A stretch of 64,000 nucleotides of DNA. Source: Venturia oleaginea. Its lineage: Eukaryota; Ascomycota; Dothideomycetes; Venturiales; Venturiaceae. The notes beneath the pieces were generated by a model. It had not been told where the DNA came from. It saw nothing but the letters and a program-made list of their open reading frames with translations, and made no database searches. The position numbers and the translations under genes were made by a program. Positions within the stretch are counted from its first letter, which is position 1, and the number at the start of each line of letters is the position of its first letter. Below, piece after piece: positions 10,906 through 22,640 of this stretch. The DNA lies in NCBI GenBank assembly GCA_013176395.1, contig JABMLP010000024.1:186001-250000 (forward strand), read 5' to 3'.

Positions 10906-12627
10906 AAGGATAACAACGGTGACTGTGCTATCGTCTACGTTGGTCCTGTCGGTTACGAGGGTCTGACATCTGGCAACGCCGGGCCTGCGGTGCAGAAAAA
11001 CGAGCCTCTTGCCGGCTACGGCGGTCGACCATCTGGGCATACTCAAAACGAAGCGAAAACCAGCAAGTGTGCCATCAACTATCCAGGCCGAGAAGCGGGT
11101 GAACCCGAAAATGGGGAGTTGACGCGAGACGAAAAGACCTTCGGCTCCATTGTGTCAATCAACCACAACAACATCTCTGAACTTGTTAAGAGATTGATCA
11201 GCAATGCGAAACCAGAAGTTTTTCATGTGACTGGAACAGCCTGCGGCTCTTACAACTTCGTATATTTCATCGAGGTCGTTGGAGGTCAGTATCATGGACT
11301 CGAACTGGCGTTGAGGATCCCTGCCTGTGGTAGAGAAGACGATTTGACTGAGTCAGCCTGCAATGCGTTGACGTCTCAGGCGCGCGACATGAGATACATC
11401 AAGGAGAACACCAAGGTCCCCATTCCGATCGTGTTCTCCTTCAATGGGACTGTGGATAATGAGATCAAAGCACCGTTTATTATCATGCAACGCATCTCCG
11501 GAAAGTCATTGGGCGATTGCATGATCGAATGGACCGTACAAGGCATCCTTGGTAAGATGTTGAGAAAGTCTTTGCCATCGATTACCAAGGCGATGGTGGA
11601 GTTGGGCAAGCTTCAATTCAACCAGATTGGTTATCTCCAATTTCCAGCCGATGAGTCTGTGAATTTGCTATTTGTATCTCAGGACTGGACTCGTGAACCA
11701 ATCGAGTCTTCAGAACAGTATTTTCGAGTAGTGTTTGAGAAGTCCAGGTCCGGCCAAGAGTTTGGCTTGCCGCTGGAGTGTGCAAGCATTTGCGAAGCTA
11801 TCCTAGAGGCTATTCCGAAGTCCAAGATATCGTAAGACCAAGAGGAAGAGACTTTTGGTATACTACACAGAGATTCGACGCCCAGAATCTCCTCGTCGAC
11901 GCCGATGGGGACATTGCTGCTATACTCGACTGGTAAGTCACGATATTCTCTTCCCACACTGACCCAGACACAAAGCTAACTTTGACGCAGGGATTGCTTT
12001 CCCTGTACAACCACATCTTCAAGGAAGGCCAAATGGAGAGGCTGCGTACCATGTACAGTTGGCTCTACAGTGAAGAGTTAACTGCAACGCATGGCGAACC
12101 GGAGATTACTATTGATCTGTGATCTAAAACGCGCGCTGCGCAACGCGCCCGGTGAGATGGAAAAATTCGTAGCCCGTCCCTTCAAAGATGTGATGCCCGA
12201 ACTTGATCTCGGAGATGTTCTTTCGACCCTTGCCAATCTGAACCAAGACTGTACCGATATCAAAAAACACATCACTGAGCATTTTCGTCGCCAGTTTCTG
12301 TCCATTGACCCTCGGACATCATCAGACCACAACCGGCACGCTAAAAGTGTAGTAGAAATTCACCCAGGTGCCTGGAGCCTAAGCCGACGTGGGGTTTGAC
12401 TGCCCAGTCTCGTACGTTCCCGCGATTCATCACCAACAGGTAGCGATGAGTGTGATCAGTCAAACCCCACGTCGGCTCAGGCTCCAGGCGCCTGGGTGAA
12501 TTTCGACTATGCTGTCCGCGTGGCGAATGAGAAGGAGGATAGCGATACAGATGATGACAGCGATACGGAGAGTGAAGACGATGATGATCGTTTCGCTGGT
12601 GTGCCTGGTTTTCGGAGATGGGTCTGA
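10906..12627 (+). pseudogene. Decayed APH-like phosphotransferase gene, copy 2
   Basis: The open frame 10720-11835 contains an APH N-lobe: VFHVTGTACGSYNFVYFIEV (glycine-rich loop) and GLELALRIPACG (candidate for the strand with the catalytic Lys, here Arg). The hinge follows as APFIIMQRISGKSLGD. It stops at a TAA near 11833. Just after, the catalytic loop HRD and DAQNLLVDADGDIAAILDW lie in two frames separated by one missing base in a T run. A GTAAGT donor follows at the W codon, with an acceptor ACGCAG near 11990. Downstream come FKEGQMERLRTMYSWLYSE, a further frame change near 12115, then FKDVMPELDLGDVLSTLANL. Past an inverted repeat, an acidic tail (EDSDTDDDSDTESEDDDD) ends at TGA 12625. 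The multiple breaks imply a pseudogene. Confidence 0.7.
12337..12524. repeat. Long inverted repeat with ~66-bp arms
   Basis: The left arm (12337-12402) and right arm (12459-12524) are inverted copies around a 56-bp spacer. The inner ~45 bp, from GAAATTCACCCAGG to GGGGTTTGACTG, match with only two transitions; the outer ~20 bp are weaker. The right arm reads in frame with the acidic C-terminal tail of APH copy 2, so the left arm looks like an inverted duplicate of that coding sequence. A MITE is less likely because no target-site duplication is visible. Confidence 0.9.
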
Positions 12628-14979
12628 TCCAACCGGTTGCTTATAGTTGTGTGAAATGTTGGACTTTTGTATGGTTGTTTCTCTTATAGTACTGCTGTTG
12701 ATATTTATATAGCCTTGAATGTGCAAGCTATTGCGTAAACAACAATTTTGGACAAAAATTGTGTTGGGTCAACGCTGCGGGGTTTTCTGCGAAATTTCCT
12801 CGTCGTCGCCATTTTTGGCATTTCGGATTCATATCGTAAGGTATCGTACGTTAGCTGCTCATATCGTATATTTCTCATCGATATATGCAATATGAATCTA
12901 TCAAAACCATCGGCTTTGCGACATAGACATTTTCCGCAGTTCGATCCATAAATAACCTCTATAAATGGACGCCTTTCGACTGCTCGAACGCGTTTCTCTC
13001 GTTGCATGCTTTGTTAGTTTGTGCATTTTGTTTGTGTGTATCGTTGAACGCGTGTGAAGTATTGACAATGATAATGTGATGGCATCAGTGGCTTTTCTTG
13101 GGGTTACGGAAGTTCTCTCACGATTTTTGTATGTGGGAAGGGAGAATGCGAGAGAGAAGAGATTATCGTAACGAACCAAATGAATGCCCGAGCAGCAGAC
13201 CATTCCAAGAGAAAATTGCAGAGGGAATCGCAGCTCCGGATCCCACCGTAACGTAAAACTGAAAATGTACCAGAAATAGAAAGGAAGTTACATGGAACAA
13301 GGTCCCAAATCTCCACACATAATGCGACGAAACCTCCAAACCCCAAATTCTCCTCCATCACCTATTCGCCACTTCACATGACACCCACTACTCAATAACG
13401 GAAACCGCTCGCTCAGCTCACACTAAATCGCTCACATCAGCCTCGTGTAACACCAAGTCTCACAAAATCTGCACCACGAAAACAACGTGCATCCCACAGA
13501 ACACAAGCCTCGTGTTTAACATGCGCCCTCCCGTCAAGGCCCGGTCCGTTTACCAGATTTTTGGAGGAGGAAGATCTGTTTGAAGCCTTCATGTCATTTT
13601 GTGACCTCCTTCACAACTGCGAATAGAAATACTACCATTTACGATCTCTAAGAACCATGCTACAACCAGATTAACACCTACCTACCTACCTACCTACCTG
13701 CCATCTTTGGAAACTCCCCATAGATCTCTCCACGCACATTAAAATCTCATTCCAAAATCTCAACAAATAAAATCCCTGTCCAAAACCTCATCACAGCCCC
13801 CCTCCTCCAACAGCACAATAGTACTCGCACGGCCCAGATTAGTTCCAACAACGAATGAAAACGGCCCTCTAGTACGGAGAGGGTTTCGCCAACCAGTGGC
13901 TTCAGATCTCGTCGATCAGCTTACCAGCCGATCGATACCAATCGGAAAGTGTGAGAATAACCTGGGAGCGCGCAAGTTGTCAACACAACCTCAAACGTCG
14001 CACAGACAACAGTCCAGAACCCATCATCCGTCATCCATCATCCATCAACGAGAACGAGGATATTACAACCGTGACAACCAAGCCCCAGCCCCAGCCTTCC
14101 TCCCGCCTCCCACCTCCCTGCCGCCCACCATCGCAGATCCATAAACAAACAAGGATTACCATGAAGGCAGAAACAAAATATTCCCTGGATGAAATCGCTG
14201 TCGCGGCGACTGCGGTCGGACGTTCCACAACGCGTTAAAATCGATAAAAATCTCTTGTGGATAAATGCAGGCGAGGACAGCGCAGCTCTCACCAGTTCAC
14301 CACTGAGGATGAAGTGGCGTTTTCCCACACCGACGAATACGCGTGATTCCAAATCGAATCGCTTGCATAGTTCTCCCTCCATTCGTCAGTAGACGTCAAT
14401 TCGTTTTCGTGCAACCCAAACGCCGCTCTACTCTATAAAAAGAACCTGCATCGTAATTCCCATCTTACATGGGCGTTTGGTGAACCGTCGCCAATCAAGA
14501 ACCGATTTTGGATTTCGATGAGCTTGGTACGTGTTACTCACTGACATCATGTCAGTGCCTGTTGCACAGAGTTTGGTATGTTTAGGAGCAAGCAAATAAT
14601 TACTTACACGCCGGGCCTGCCGTTCACGTCCCGTGGTTTTACAACTGAACGCAGTTTATCATCTTGAATCAAGGATCGATACTGATGTATTTCTGTCAAT
14701 CCTAGGAGCTATTCTAACCTTCGCCAGAATTTTAGCGAAATCGATTTTTGAACCTATGATTTGATATATTATTTTGAAGACGGAGCATGGTAGAGAGGGA
14801 CATGAATTTGTGGCCCTGCTGTGCTTATATAGTTTCGATTTATACAAATGCCAATGTCCATGAGCGATTGAGACAGGACTTCAGACTAGACAGCCCGATT
14901 ACAAGCCGCACGCGCCATTGACCTTGTCCTTTTCCTTGATTCAAAAACGCCATCCGATACATCACAAGAACCTTTCCAT
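12628..14979. other. Intergenic, no supported gene
   Basis: It contains a (CCTA)n run at about 13677-13699 and A/C-rich + strand sequence at 13400-14150. Short open frames on both strands (for example 13951-14238 + and 14038-14382 -) are low complexity or overlap one another, with no recognisable domain. No tRNA was recognised. Confidence 0.5.
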
Positions 14980-15907
14980 TTACTCCTCCATGGCGGAAGG
15001 CTTATCGTCTTCAGATGTGGGTGTGATTGGTGGCAGAACCAATGGCGACACGACCACAGGCGAGTGTGTAATGGGAGATGTGGGATTCGTATCGAGGAGC
15101 TGTCGCTCTGTATGCTGTTAGCTTTGTGCCTGGCCGCAAGGTGAGACGATACCAACCTAGTTCCCGTATACGTAACCTCAACATCTGGTTCTCTCGTGTG
15201 AGGGTCTGTGTCTCGGCTTGGTAGAAGGCACTCTCATCTCTGGTAGCTGACGGCCCGAGCTGTAGTTCATTCCCATCATTGAAACCGCTCATGGGAATGA
15301 TGGAGGGAGAGTTTGCGGTGCTGCTTCTGTTGGAACGGTACGACCCGTTTCGAGAAAGCGAGTGAGGAATAAAGGGCGAGCGTGACCGTGATCCAGATGA
15401 AGTATGGACAGCTGCTTGTGGTGTGGGAGGGGTGCTGTCGTCCACTACAGCGCTGCCGCTTTGAGTACTCTGTAGGGCTTGAATTTGATTTTGCTGCTGG
15501 CGAATCATGTGGAGGAGACGATTCTATATTCTGTCAACAAGTGTACTGCCTTGGCTGTTGATGCTACTCACTACTTGATTCTCTTGCTCGCTTTCAAGCT
15601 CTTGATGGAGCTCTCCCAAGCTTGGGTTCCGCTGATGGCTGGAATTTGCCGGCCATGCGTTCGAATTGGATCTACTTGCAGGGCGCATCTGCAGCTCGCC
15701 CGGGCCTGGCATAGCTGGGTCGTTCAGGTTGAGACTCATACGAATCGAACTGCGTCGGCGTTCCCGACGTGGGTTGAGAAGAGATCCATTAGACGAGCTG
15801 CGGGAGTCTTCGCTGTGGAGACCAGCATTTAGAGCGGCTGCTGCTGCGAGAGAGTGAGACGAGGAAGAGTGCGAGGGGTGTGAGGTAGGTTCATCTGTGT
15901 CTGCCAT
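14980..15907 (-). CDS. Ser-rich coiled-coil protein of unknown function
   Basis: The product is about 275 aa in three exons: 15907-15575, 15523-15157 and 15107-14980. Introns are 15524-15574 and 15108-15156. The second intron uses the acceptor CATACAG, giving RIRELERQLLDTNPTSP; an acceptor 7 nt earlier gives a different, less helical C-terminus. The start MADTDEPTSHP at 15907 is preferred over an upstream ATG at 15967. Residues 1-90 are Ser/Ala/Arg-rich with a basic RRERRRSSIRM segment. Two heptad-like stretches (LGELHQELESEQENQNRLLH, then MIRQQQNQIQALQ, and later LTRENQMLRLRIRELERQ) suggest coiled coils. The linker is Ser/Pro-rich. I know similar sequences only as uncharacterised fungal proteins. 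The heptads could support dimerisation; no basic-zipper DNA-binding signature is clear. Confidence 0.75.
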
Positions 15908-17789
15908 AGTTGGGGTTGTCACTGTCAATAGGTTTGACGAGATAGGCAATAAGTTCAAGTCTGGCATTCCACGGATTTTATACAGACTTTCAAGGAGAGG
16001 TCCGATAGGTCATCAGGCAGACAGGCAGGTTTGAACAGTTAAGAATGAAGAAACATGGTGTGGAGTGACAAAGGGCAACCCGAATGACCTCACAGAAGGC
16101 ATTGGAACGCATTGGAACACACTGGCAGCACGAGGCAATGAACAATACGGCTGGGAGGATTAAGTCATCACGAGAACGGACAAGATTATCAATGTTGAAG
16201 TAATTCAATAACAACAACAACAACGGTGTGATTATCTGATCTCTTTACCACGGACACGATGACAAAGACAGTAATCCTAGATGACCCGTACCCTTATCGA
16301 TTATCCTACGGTATTCCCGCCCCCGGGCCCGGGTACTCTTCCATCCTAGTTCCCGCCCGTCAAAAGCACAGCGCCGTTCTTCTTGTCTTCCAAATAAGTT
16401 TCACTCTACGGGGAAGATCAAACAATATAATCGGAAATAGGCTCTCTGATGCCGGTGAAAAAGGAACGAACTCCAGCGCTGCCAACGTTGGATCTGTGCT
16501 AGGATATCAAGATTGCTCGTTTAAATATGTGCTTCGAAGTAGGTAAGGCCCAGGTACGTGACTTTCGGCCATGGACGGCATCGGACGGATCAGACACGAT
16601 CTCGGTCTATCTACCATATTCTCTCAATTGTGGGGAGAAGATGGAATTTTTCCCTGGAGCAGTGGAGAAGAACAGTGGGAAGTGTTTCCAGCGATTCAGA
16701 CGAGTGCGTGCGATGCTGTGTATTTTGGCAGAGTTGGAAGTGTAATCATGCAAGCATCAGGAGTCTGGTCGCACTCCCGTGAAGACAGATGGAGGCGGTA
16801 TCGATAGCTCGTTTGCGGATTTTTATATGCGGCGTCTGACAGCGTGACACTTTAACACGAATGAGGTAGAAGGTATGGATGAGAGGGAGATTGAACGTTC
16901 AGACTCGACATTTCAATAATGGCCTCAGTCAGGCTGCGGTGTTACCTATCTCGACGACCTCTGTACGCCAGACTGATCAGCGCGTGCCTCTTTCGATAGA
17001 CGCGACGATAGGCACGACGATAGACACGACGTTGGGATTCTCGGGCTCGGGGATCAGGAACCCAGGCGATCGTAAGCAAGCGTGGCACTCCCGAACTGCA
17101 ATTTACCTCTGCATTGGCGTTGGGGCCTTGCCTGAAGGGGCCTGGCAAAAAAAGCGCGAAAGCCACTTCCCCTCGTCGTGTTTCAGCAAACAAAACTCTG
17201 CCTGCTGTTGAAACTCCCGCCTTTTTCTTCTTCAGCTCGATTTTACTACATTCCGACTTCTCTCCCTTCCTCTCCGTCCTTGCGTTTCATCACCCTTGGA
17301 CACCCTCACTCAGTCCCTCATTAAATACATACACACTCGTTTGCACTCCATCTTCTAAATCTACACAGTACATCTATTCTTCCATCTGTCCAGGTTGGTC
17401 CATGCTTCGCGTTCCTGGCTAGCGAACTGACACAACTGACACCGGAACCTCGCCCGATGAGAAAAACAACTTTCCACTTTTCCCTTCTCTTGCCACCTGC
17501 CGGATTATTATCGACCTTCTTTTGCTCTCTCCATCGCTTTGAAACATCCGTCTAACTCTCCTGTGCTTCTCTTCTTGGTCCAGAGCCCGGTCCCATCACA
17601 CCTCAACTCTGGTTCAGGTACCGTCATAAATCCCTGCCACTACTTGAGACAAGTGAGGTTCCTCAGTCTGCGCAATCATTATCAATATCCGCGCCTTGCT
17701 CGCTCCATTTCAACCTGTATGGCCTGGACGTGCCACTCGATGTCAATTCACAACACTTTCTGCTCTTGAGCAGATACACTCAAACTACA
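15908..17789. other. Divergent intergenic region
   Basis: It lies between the 5' ends of the coiled-coil gene (-) and the PH-like gene (+), so it should contain both promoters. A C/T-rich stretch at about 17215-17300 precedes the + gene, typical of fungal core promoters and leaders. A GC palindrome (CCCGGGCCCGGG) lies near 16321. No further gene is supported. Confidence 0.5.
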
Positions 17790-20264
17790 ATGCCTCCCAA
17801 CGAACCAACACTTAGGCCGCGTAGGTCGAATCGGAACTTTTCCTACCTTCGATCTACCTTTTCTCGATCTATCCAACCCATCGCTGAGCTGGAACAAAGA
17901 CCAGAAGCCACACCCGCCAATGTCGAAACCAAACCGCTCCCAGTGCTGCCAGACGCGCCGATCGCTACCCCGGATCGTCGGCAGAATCGTATGTCAATAT
18001 TTGACATGTTCAGCAGACCCAGAGTGGAGCGCGCAAGAGGTTATGGCAATGAGGCGGGACTGGAAACATTGCCGGAGAGGTCTGAGACTCCAGCACCAGC
18101 TTTTTTTTATGCCAAACCAGAGAAGCCCCAGCCCACAACCTTGCAACCCATCGCGCAATCACCGCCAGTCTCTAGGACAAGCGCGTCAAGTATGGATAAG
18201 CCCGCTCAGATCATGTTGCCGAAGACTATGGACGACTGGGACCCACCTCCACTATTCCAGGCCTACCCTCAATCGGTGAGGCATGGAACGCTCCTGGGTA
18301 CCAATCTCTCCGTCGATGCAATTCGCGGACAACAAATGAGGAGACAGAACGCGGGTCTTTTTGGCAGTACCACCTCTCTGCCTTTTGTTCGCGAAGGATC
18401 CGAGGACGAGCTCCGTCAGCGTGAGCTAGCCTGGCAATCCATGGGCCTTATTCCAGGTCCGTCAGACGGTCCGGAGCTGGTATCGAAAGTTTTTGTGCTG
18501 GTCACTGCTGGCAGGCTTGTTCAATACGCGGGTGATGGAAACTATGATCGGATGCCGGAAAAGATACTGCAATTGGGAGAAAAATCGGCCGCATTTGCGT
18601 GCGATCTGATCCCAGGGAAACATTTTGTAATCCAGGTCATTCAGTCAGTGAATGGTGAGGGTACCGCAACGATCAACAAGTCGCGATCTCTGTTATCCAG
18701 ACTTCGCATGCCGAGTGCTGCTACGCGAAAAACAACCTCCAGCTTCTTGCTGATTTTCAACACCCCGGAAGAGATGGATTTGTGGTTGAAGGCCATTCGG
18801 AAGGTGATTAACCAACTGAGTGGTAAGGGCGGTGAGGGCGAAACGGAAGGCAAACACTCTCGAAAAAACACTGCTGAGAAAGTAGATCAAGTTCCAACGC
18901 ATCGTTTCCAAGCGCAGAAAGCTTCCCTTGAAGGTCGACAGAGCTTGACGCGTTCATCTTCTCCCCACTCTCCGGCCTGTTCCTCATTTCATCCATCTTC
19001 TGGATTGCCTTTGGCCATGACCACCGTTGGCTCAACCCATTCGACTGAGGATAACTCTCCCAGGAACTCCGCCTCAGACACAGACGGGTCCTCGTCTCAT
19101 CCTCAACACGGGACATCGACGGAGGCCTCCTCATTGGCCACAACACCAGCCTCATTTGAACAAATGCGTCTCGATCAGCTTCGAGAGGGATTCCGACACC
19201 GTGACTCTTTAATGTCAATACGTACTTCTCACACATCTGCGACCGATAACATCACTCTCCCGAGTCCGCGGATATCCTCTTCGCCACCATCTCCACATCT
19301 GGAATCATTTGCTGTCCAGCAACCTAGCCCTCCGCATCCGCGTCCCGCCCGAATCTCATACATACAACCACTGGTCAATACTGGTGGCTATCGCAGGTCA
19401 ATGCAGGCATCGCCAGTGGAGGGTTCAGAAAGAGTTGTCAGGATACAAAGGGATTCGCCGACGGATGTGCATGGCCAAAACTGGCCTGTCCCCTACGCCA
19501 AAACTACCACTATTTCCGTTACTGGTCTAGAGAACCCTCGGTTGGGTGATTCAGTGATGTATCCGCGAGCTGTACCAAATCGACATCAAGGCTCTGAGTT
19601 TGAGCCTAGAATCAGAGCTCCGCGTCCTGAATCAACTGTGGGACAGCTCCCCAACATCAGTAGTCGGTCAACGTCTAGAATTGATCAACCCAGGAGACAG
19701 CTCTTCCGCCCTGTACCAATAAGACCCTCCGAGCCTAGCAGCAATGTGCAAGGTCGCGCTTCTGAAGCTTACATTCCAAGAAGATTTTCCTCTCTACCTC
19801 CCTCTGGTCCTGCTACCCCAGCCTTGCCCACGGCACCAACAGTACTGCCTGCGAATCGACCACGTGCGCCTTCATATTCTCTCACACCTTCGGTTCATCC
19901 ACAAGTGCCACCACCTTTCGCTAATCAGCAGCCACAGAGGTTGCAACGTCCGACGAGTCTACAGATTCGCTCAGATCCTGCTCCATTTCTCTCTCAATCT
20001 CGGAACCAATCGTCGTCTTTTTCTCGATCAAAATCTGCTTCGCCAGCCCCTCTTTACTTGCCGCTATCGGCCGTCCCCCTCAGCCCACCTCCCACGGACG
20101 CACCACCAATCCCGCCAATGAATCCATCCCGGCCGAACCTTGCGTCGCGCACTTCACTGATGCCAGGACTGCCACCGCCAGGACTGCCGCCACCAGGACT
20201 GCCGCCACCAGCACCACCGCCAAGCTGTCCTCTTCCCGCCCCTCCGACACAAGTAGTAGTCTAG
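17790..20264 (+). CDS. PH-like domain protein with long disordered tail
   Basis: A single-exon gene encoding about 824 aa. The ATG at 17790 (context CTACAATGCC) gives MPPNEPTLRPRRSNR; an in-frame ATG at 17730 would add 20 residues but lacks support. Residues about 235-355 form a pleckstrin-homology-like domain: SKVFVLVTAGRLVQYAGDG starts the sandwich, ILQLGEKSAAFACDLIPGKH follows, and SSFLLIFNTPEEMDLWLKAI carries the conserved Trp of the C-terminal helix. The N-terminus is Pro/Arg-rich. The remaining ~450 residues are Ser/Pro-rich and disordered, ending in a proline repeat (GLPPPGLPPPGLPPPAPPP) encoded by a tandem CCACCAGGACTGCCG at 20160-20230. PH domains bind phosphoinositides or proteins; the target is unknown. 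The proline tail could bind SH3 or profilin partners. Confidence 0.85.
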   Translation: MPPNEPTLRPRRSNRNFSYLRSTFSRSIQPIAELEQRPEATPANVETKPLPVLPDAPIATPDRRQNRMSIFDMFSRPRVERARGYGNEAGLETLPERSETPAPAFFYAKPEKPQPTTLQPIAQSPPVSRTSASSMDKPAQIMLPKTMDDWDPPPLFQAYPQSVRHGTLLGTNLSVDAIRGQQMRRQNAGLFGSTTSLPFVREGSEDELRQRELAWQSMGLIPGPSDGPELVSKVFVLVTAGRLVQYAGDGNYDRMPEKILQLGEKSAAFACDLIPGKHFVIQVIQSVNGEGTATINKSRSLLSRLRMPSAATRKTTSSFLLIFNTPEEMDLWLKAIRKVINQLSGKGGEGETEGKHSRKNTAEKVDQVPTHRFQAQKASLEGRQSLTRSSSPHSPACSSFHPSSGLPLAMTTVGSTHSTEDNSPRNSASDTDGSSSHPQHGTSTEASSLATTPASFEQMRLDQLREGFRHRDSLMSIRTSHTSATDNITLPSPRISSSPPSPHLESFAVQQPSPPHPRPARISYIQPLVNTGGYRRSMQASPVEGSERVVRIQRDSPTDVHGQNWPVPYAKTTTISVTGLENPRLGDSVMYPRAVPNRHQGSEFEPRIRAPRPESTVGQLPNISSRSTSRIDQPRRQLFRPVPIRPSEPSSNVQGRASEAYIPRRFSSLPPSGPATPALPTAPTVLPANRPRAPSYSLTPSVHPQVPPPFANQQPQRLQRPTSLQIRSDPAPFLSQSRNQSSSFSRSKSASPAPLYLPLSAVPLSPPPTDAPPIPPMNPSRPNLASRTSLMPGLPPPGLPPPGLPPPAPPPSCPLPAPPTQVVV

Positions 20265-21837
20265 ATTTTGCTCAACAATTCCCTTCCCTTCTATTTTCAA
20301 ATTTTACGGGTGCTTTAGCTATTTTGGCGTTTCTACGGGCTGTGATGAGGAGCTAGGTAACAACGACTGCGGATACCAGAAACGGCCTTCTATTTTCTTT
20401 TCCGGCTCTCCTCAGGCTCCGTATCAGGGTGCTACCACCACATTTTATTGCTTTCTCTTAACTTATTTTCTCGAGCTTGGGCCTAGGGCTTTCTCGCCAC
20501 GTGTTGTCGCGCTTTTTGATTCGTGTCTCATATACCCTTAGTTTATTCTTGCTATGGCTTCACTTTTGCCTTTTTTGTGATTAGTCTTCGCGTTTTGGTT
20601 TGGGAGTCGATGCCTTTTCGTTGAGATACCAATTTTTGCGTTTTTTGGCAACGGGGAAATACACGTTGCTGGCTGGTTAGATAAAGAACTGTCCCTTGGG
20701 TTGCTTGGAGGAGCGCTTCACTTTGATGCTCTTGCACAAGAAGCGGGAAATGTAACAATTTCATTCTAACCATCCTCTTTGCACGCTATTTGGTTTGTTG
20801 GTGTGTTTCCTTTGATCTGATCTGTTCTGGCGCGAAAACGAGCGAGAGCTCGGAGGATTACAGCCTTCGGGAGATCTGCGCACTAAATGGACGGTGACTT
20901 TTCGAGATCTACAACCACACCACACTTTCATCAACGGCAACCCCGATCATCGCCCCTTTTGCTTCCTGAATTTGCTTCTTCAAAAACGAACAACTGTTGG
21001 ACGTGCAGATCCATCCCACCCCATCGCCAAGCTAATGTATATTTTGAGATCCTGCAAGGTGAGCCACGTTTCGCTCGATGAATCGCATAGGTCTAATACT
21101 AAACTTTTCGAGTAGGACCGTTGACCAGGTCTTCCAAAGACCAAACACTATTGTCTATGCGGGTTCTCCAATGCCTTGTATCACAGGGGATTCTCTTTCA
21201 ACACCGCTTTTGATCATCGTTACAACCCTATCTGAAGTTGGCTGTTCAACGGCGACATCACAGTGGAATCGTAGGAGTGTTGAACGATAACCGCACATCT
21301 CCAAGTAGCAGTTGGCCTGCCAGGTATTCTGCGAGGTAAGTTGCTTGGACGATCGGACGAAGGTGTTAGGCTCAGACTTCCTCTGAGAATTTTGATTCTT
21401 TGATGGTTTTTGTGCAGCAGCACAATCGATAAAGACTGCCTCAAAAGTATACAACCTACTCAAAGGTTGACATCCGTGCGGAACAATCAATCGCCAATCA
21501 TCGAATTGTAATTGCAAGATGCCTTCAAGAATTTATTGGCAACGTTTCGCGAGATTCTTGTGAATCTCAACTCTGTTGACACCTTACCTCCAAGTTGATA
21601 TTTGACATGCAGGATTTAAAAATTCAGACACTGATTGTTGGATGCGAAGTGTCAATTCAATACGCCATTGGAGATCAGGTCGATAGCACGCGATATATTA
21701 TTAGCAACCACAGGAATGTGTTTGGTCGCCCGGAAGTCTTGGAAGCAACCGACTCCAGACGGCCCCCAGAACTTGAGCATCAACGATGAACAAAATATGG
21801 ATCGCAATGGGCTCTTTTCTGCATGCACGATACACCG
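20265..21837. other. Intergenic, 3' flank of the PH-like gene
   Basis: T-rich 3' flank to about 20800, then mixed sequence. I see no domain in the short open frames on either strand. Confidence 0.45.
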
Positions 21838-22278
21838 CTAGAGAGAAAGGGCTTGTGCAGTATTTGGCTGCGAGACAGCCTCGGTGCCCTCGGTTCTTCT
21901 GGAACTCGATGCCAATGTTGAACACCAAGCAAAGTATGCAAGGCCACAGAAAACATAGATAAGAACGATCAATGAGGCAGTAAACACTACGCTGGATATG
22001 AAAGTTTTGGAGACAGTCGTCGAGGCCAAGATACGATCGACGTCGATCTGATTGCCCAGTTTTACAGCCTCAAAACCGTTCGTCTCGGCATGCCAGAAGA
22101 TCAAATCAATCGCGCTTCCGGGCCCACATGGAATATCGCTGATAACCTGGAACAAGATCAAGATAAGCATTCGATCACATATGGAAATGCTTGAAAATGC
22201 CATAGGGTGTTTGGCCTGTTTCTGGCGAGGGCAACGGAGGTGGACCATGGATATCTCGTTCGCAGGGTTCGAAGTCAA
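21838..22278 (-). CDS. Possible small membrane protein
   Basis: This is a 146-aa open frame. It contains one strong hydrophobic segment (FISSVVFTASLIVLIYVFCG, extended by LAYFAWCSTL) preceded by a soluble stretch (CGPGSAIDLIFWHAETNGFE). It ends in a polar tail. The 5' part (before about 22160) looks less protein-like, and a CAG acceptor-like site near 22150 suggests that the true upstream exon lies elsewhere. No family was recognised. It may be an exon of a spliced gene or a remnant. Confidence 0.3.
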   Translation of the reverse strand: MTSNPANEISMVHLRCPRQKQAKHPMAFSSISICDRMLILILFQVISDIPCGPGSAIDLIFWHAETNGFEAVKLGNQIDVDRILASTTVSKTFISSVVFTASLIVLIYVFCGLAYFAWCSTLASSSRRTEGTEAVSQPNTAQALSL

Positions 22279-22640
22279 TCAACACAAGGCCGAGTTTCCA
22301 ATTATACTGCATACGATTCGTGTCTCAACGACGTAATGGTCGTCACTTCTTTTGGCTGGTCTGTTCAAGAGCTTGGGAAGGGACGAGCCGACATGGAAAT
22401 CTGAAGAGGCAGGAAGTAAGGATGATTTGAAAAACACACGTACTCCCTTGATATTTGTACCACAATCCGGGAACGAATCATTTCATATTCTTGGTGCGAT
22501 CCGGGAAACATATTATTTTATCATTCTTAGCATCTTGGGGCTCAGAGTATGTACGAGGAAGTGTGTACCGAGCAGTCAGACTATGCTAACAATCAAGGCT
22601 AGGCGCGTAGAGGTTATCGACGGCGACACACATACAGAAG

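Noticed and set aside
15011..15508. C-terminus AYRATAPRYESHISHYT for the coiled-coil protein
   Set aside because: It arises from retaining the intron or using the upstream acceptor; the acceptor 7 nt later continues the heptad pattern (RELERQLL).
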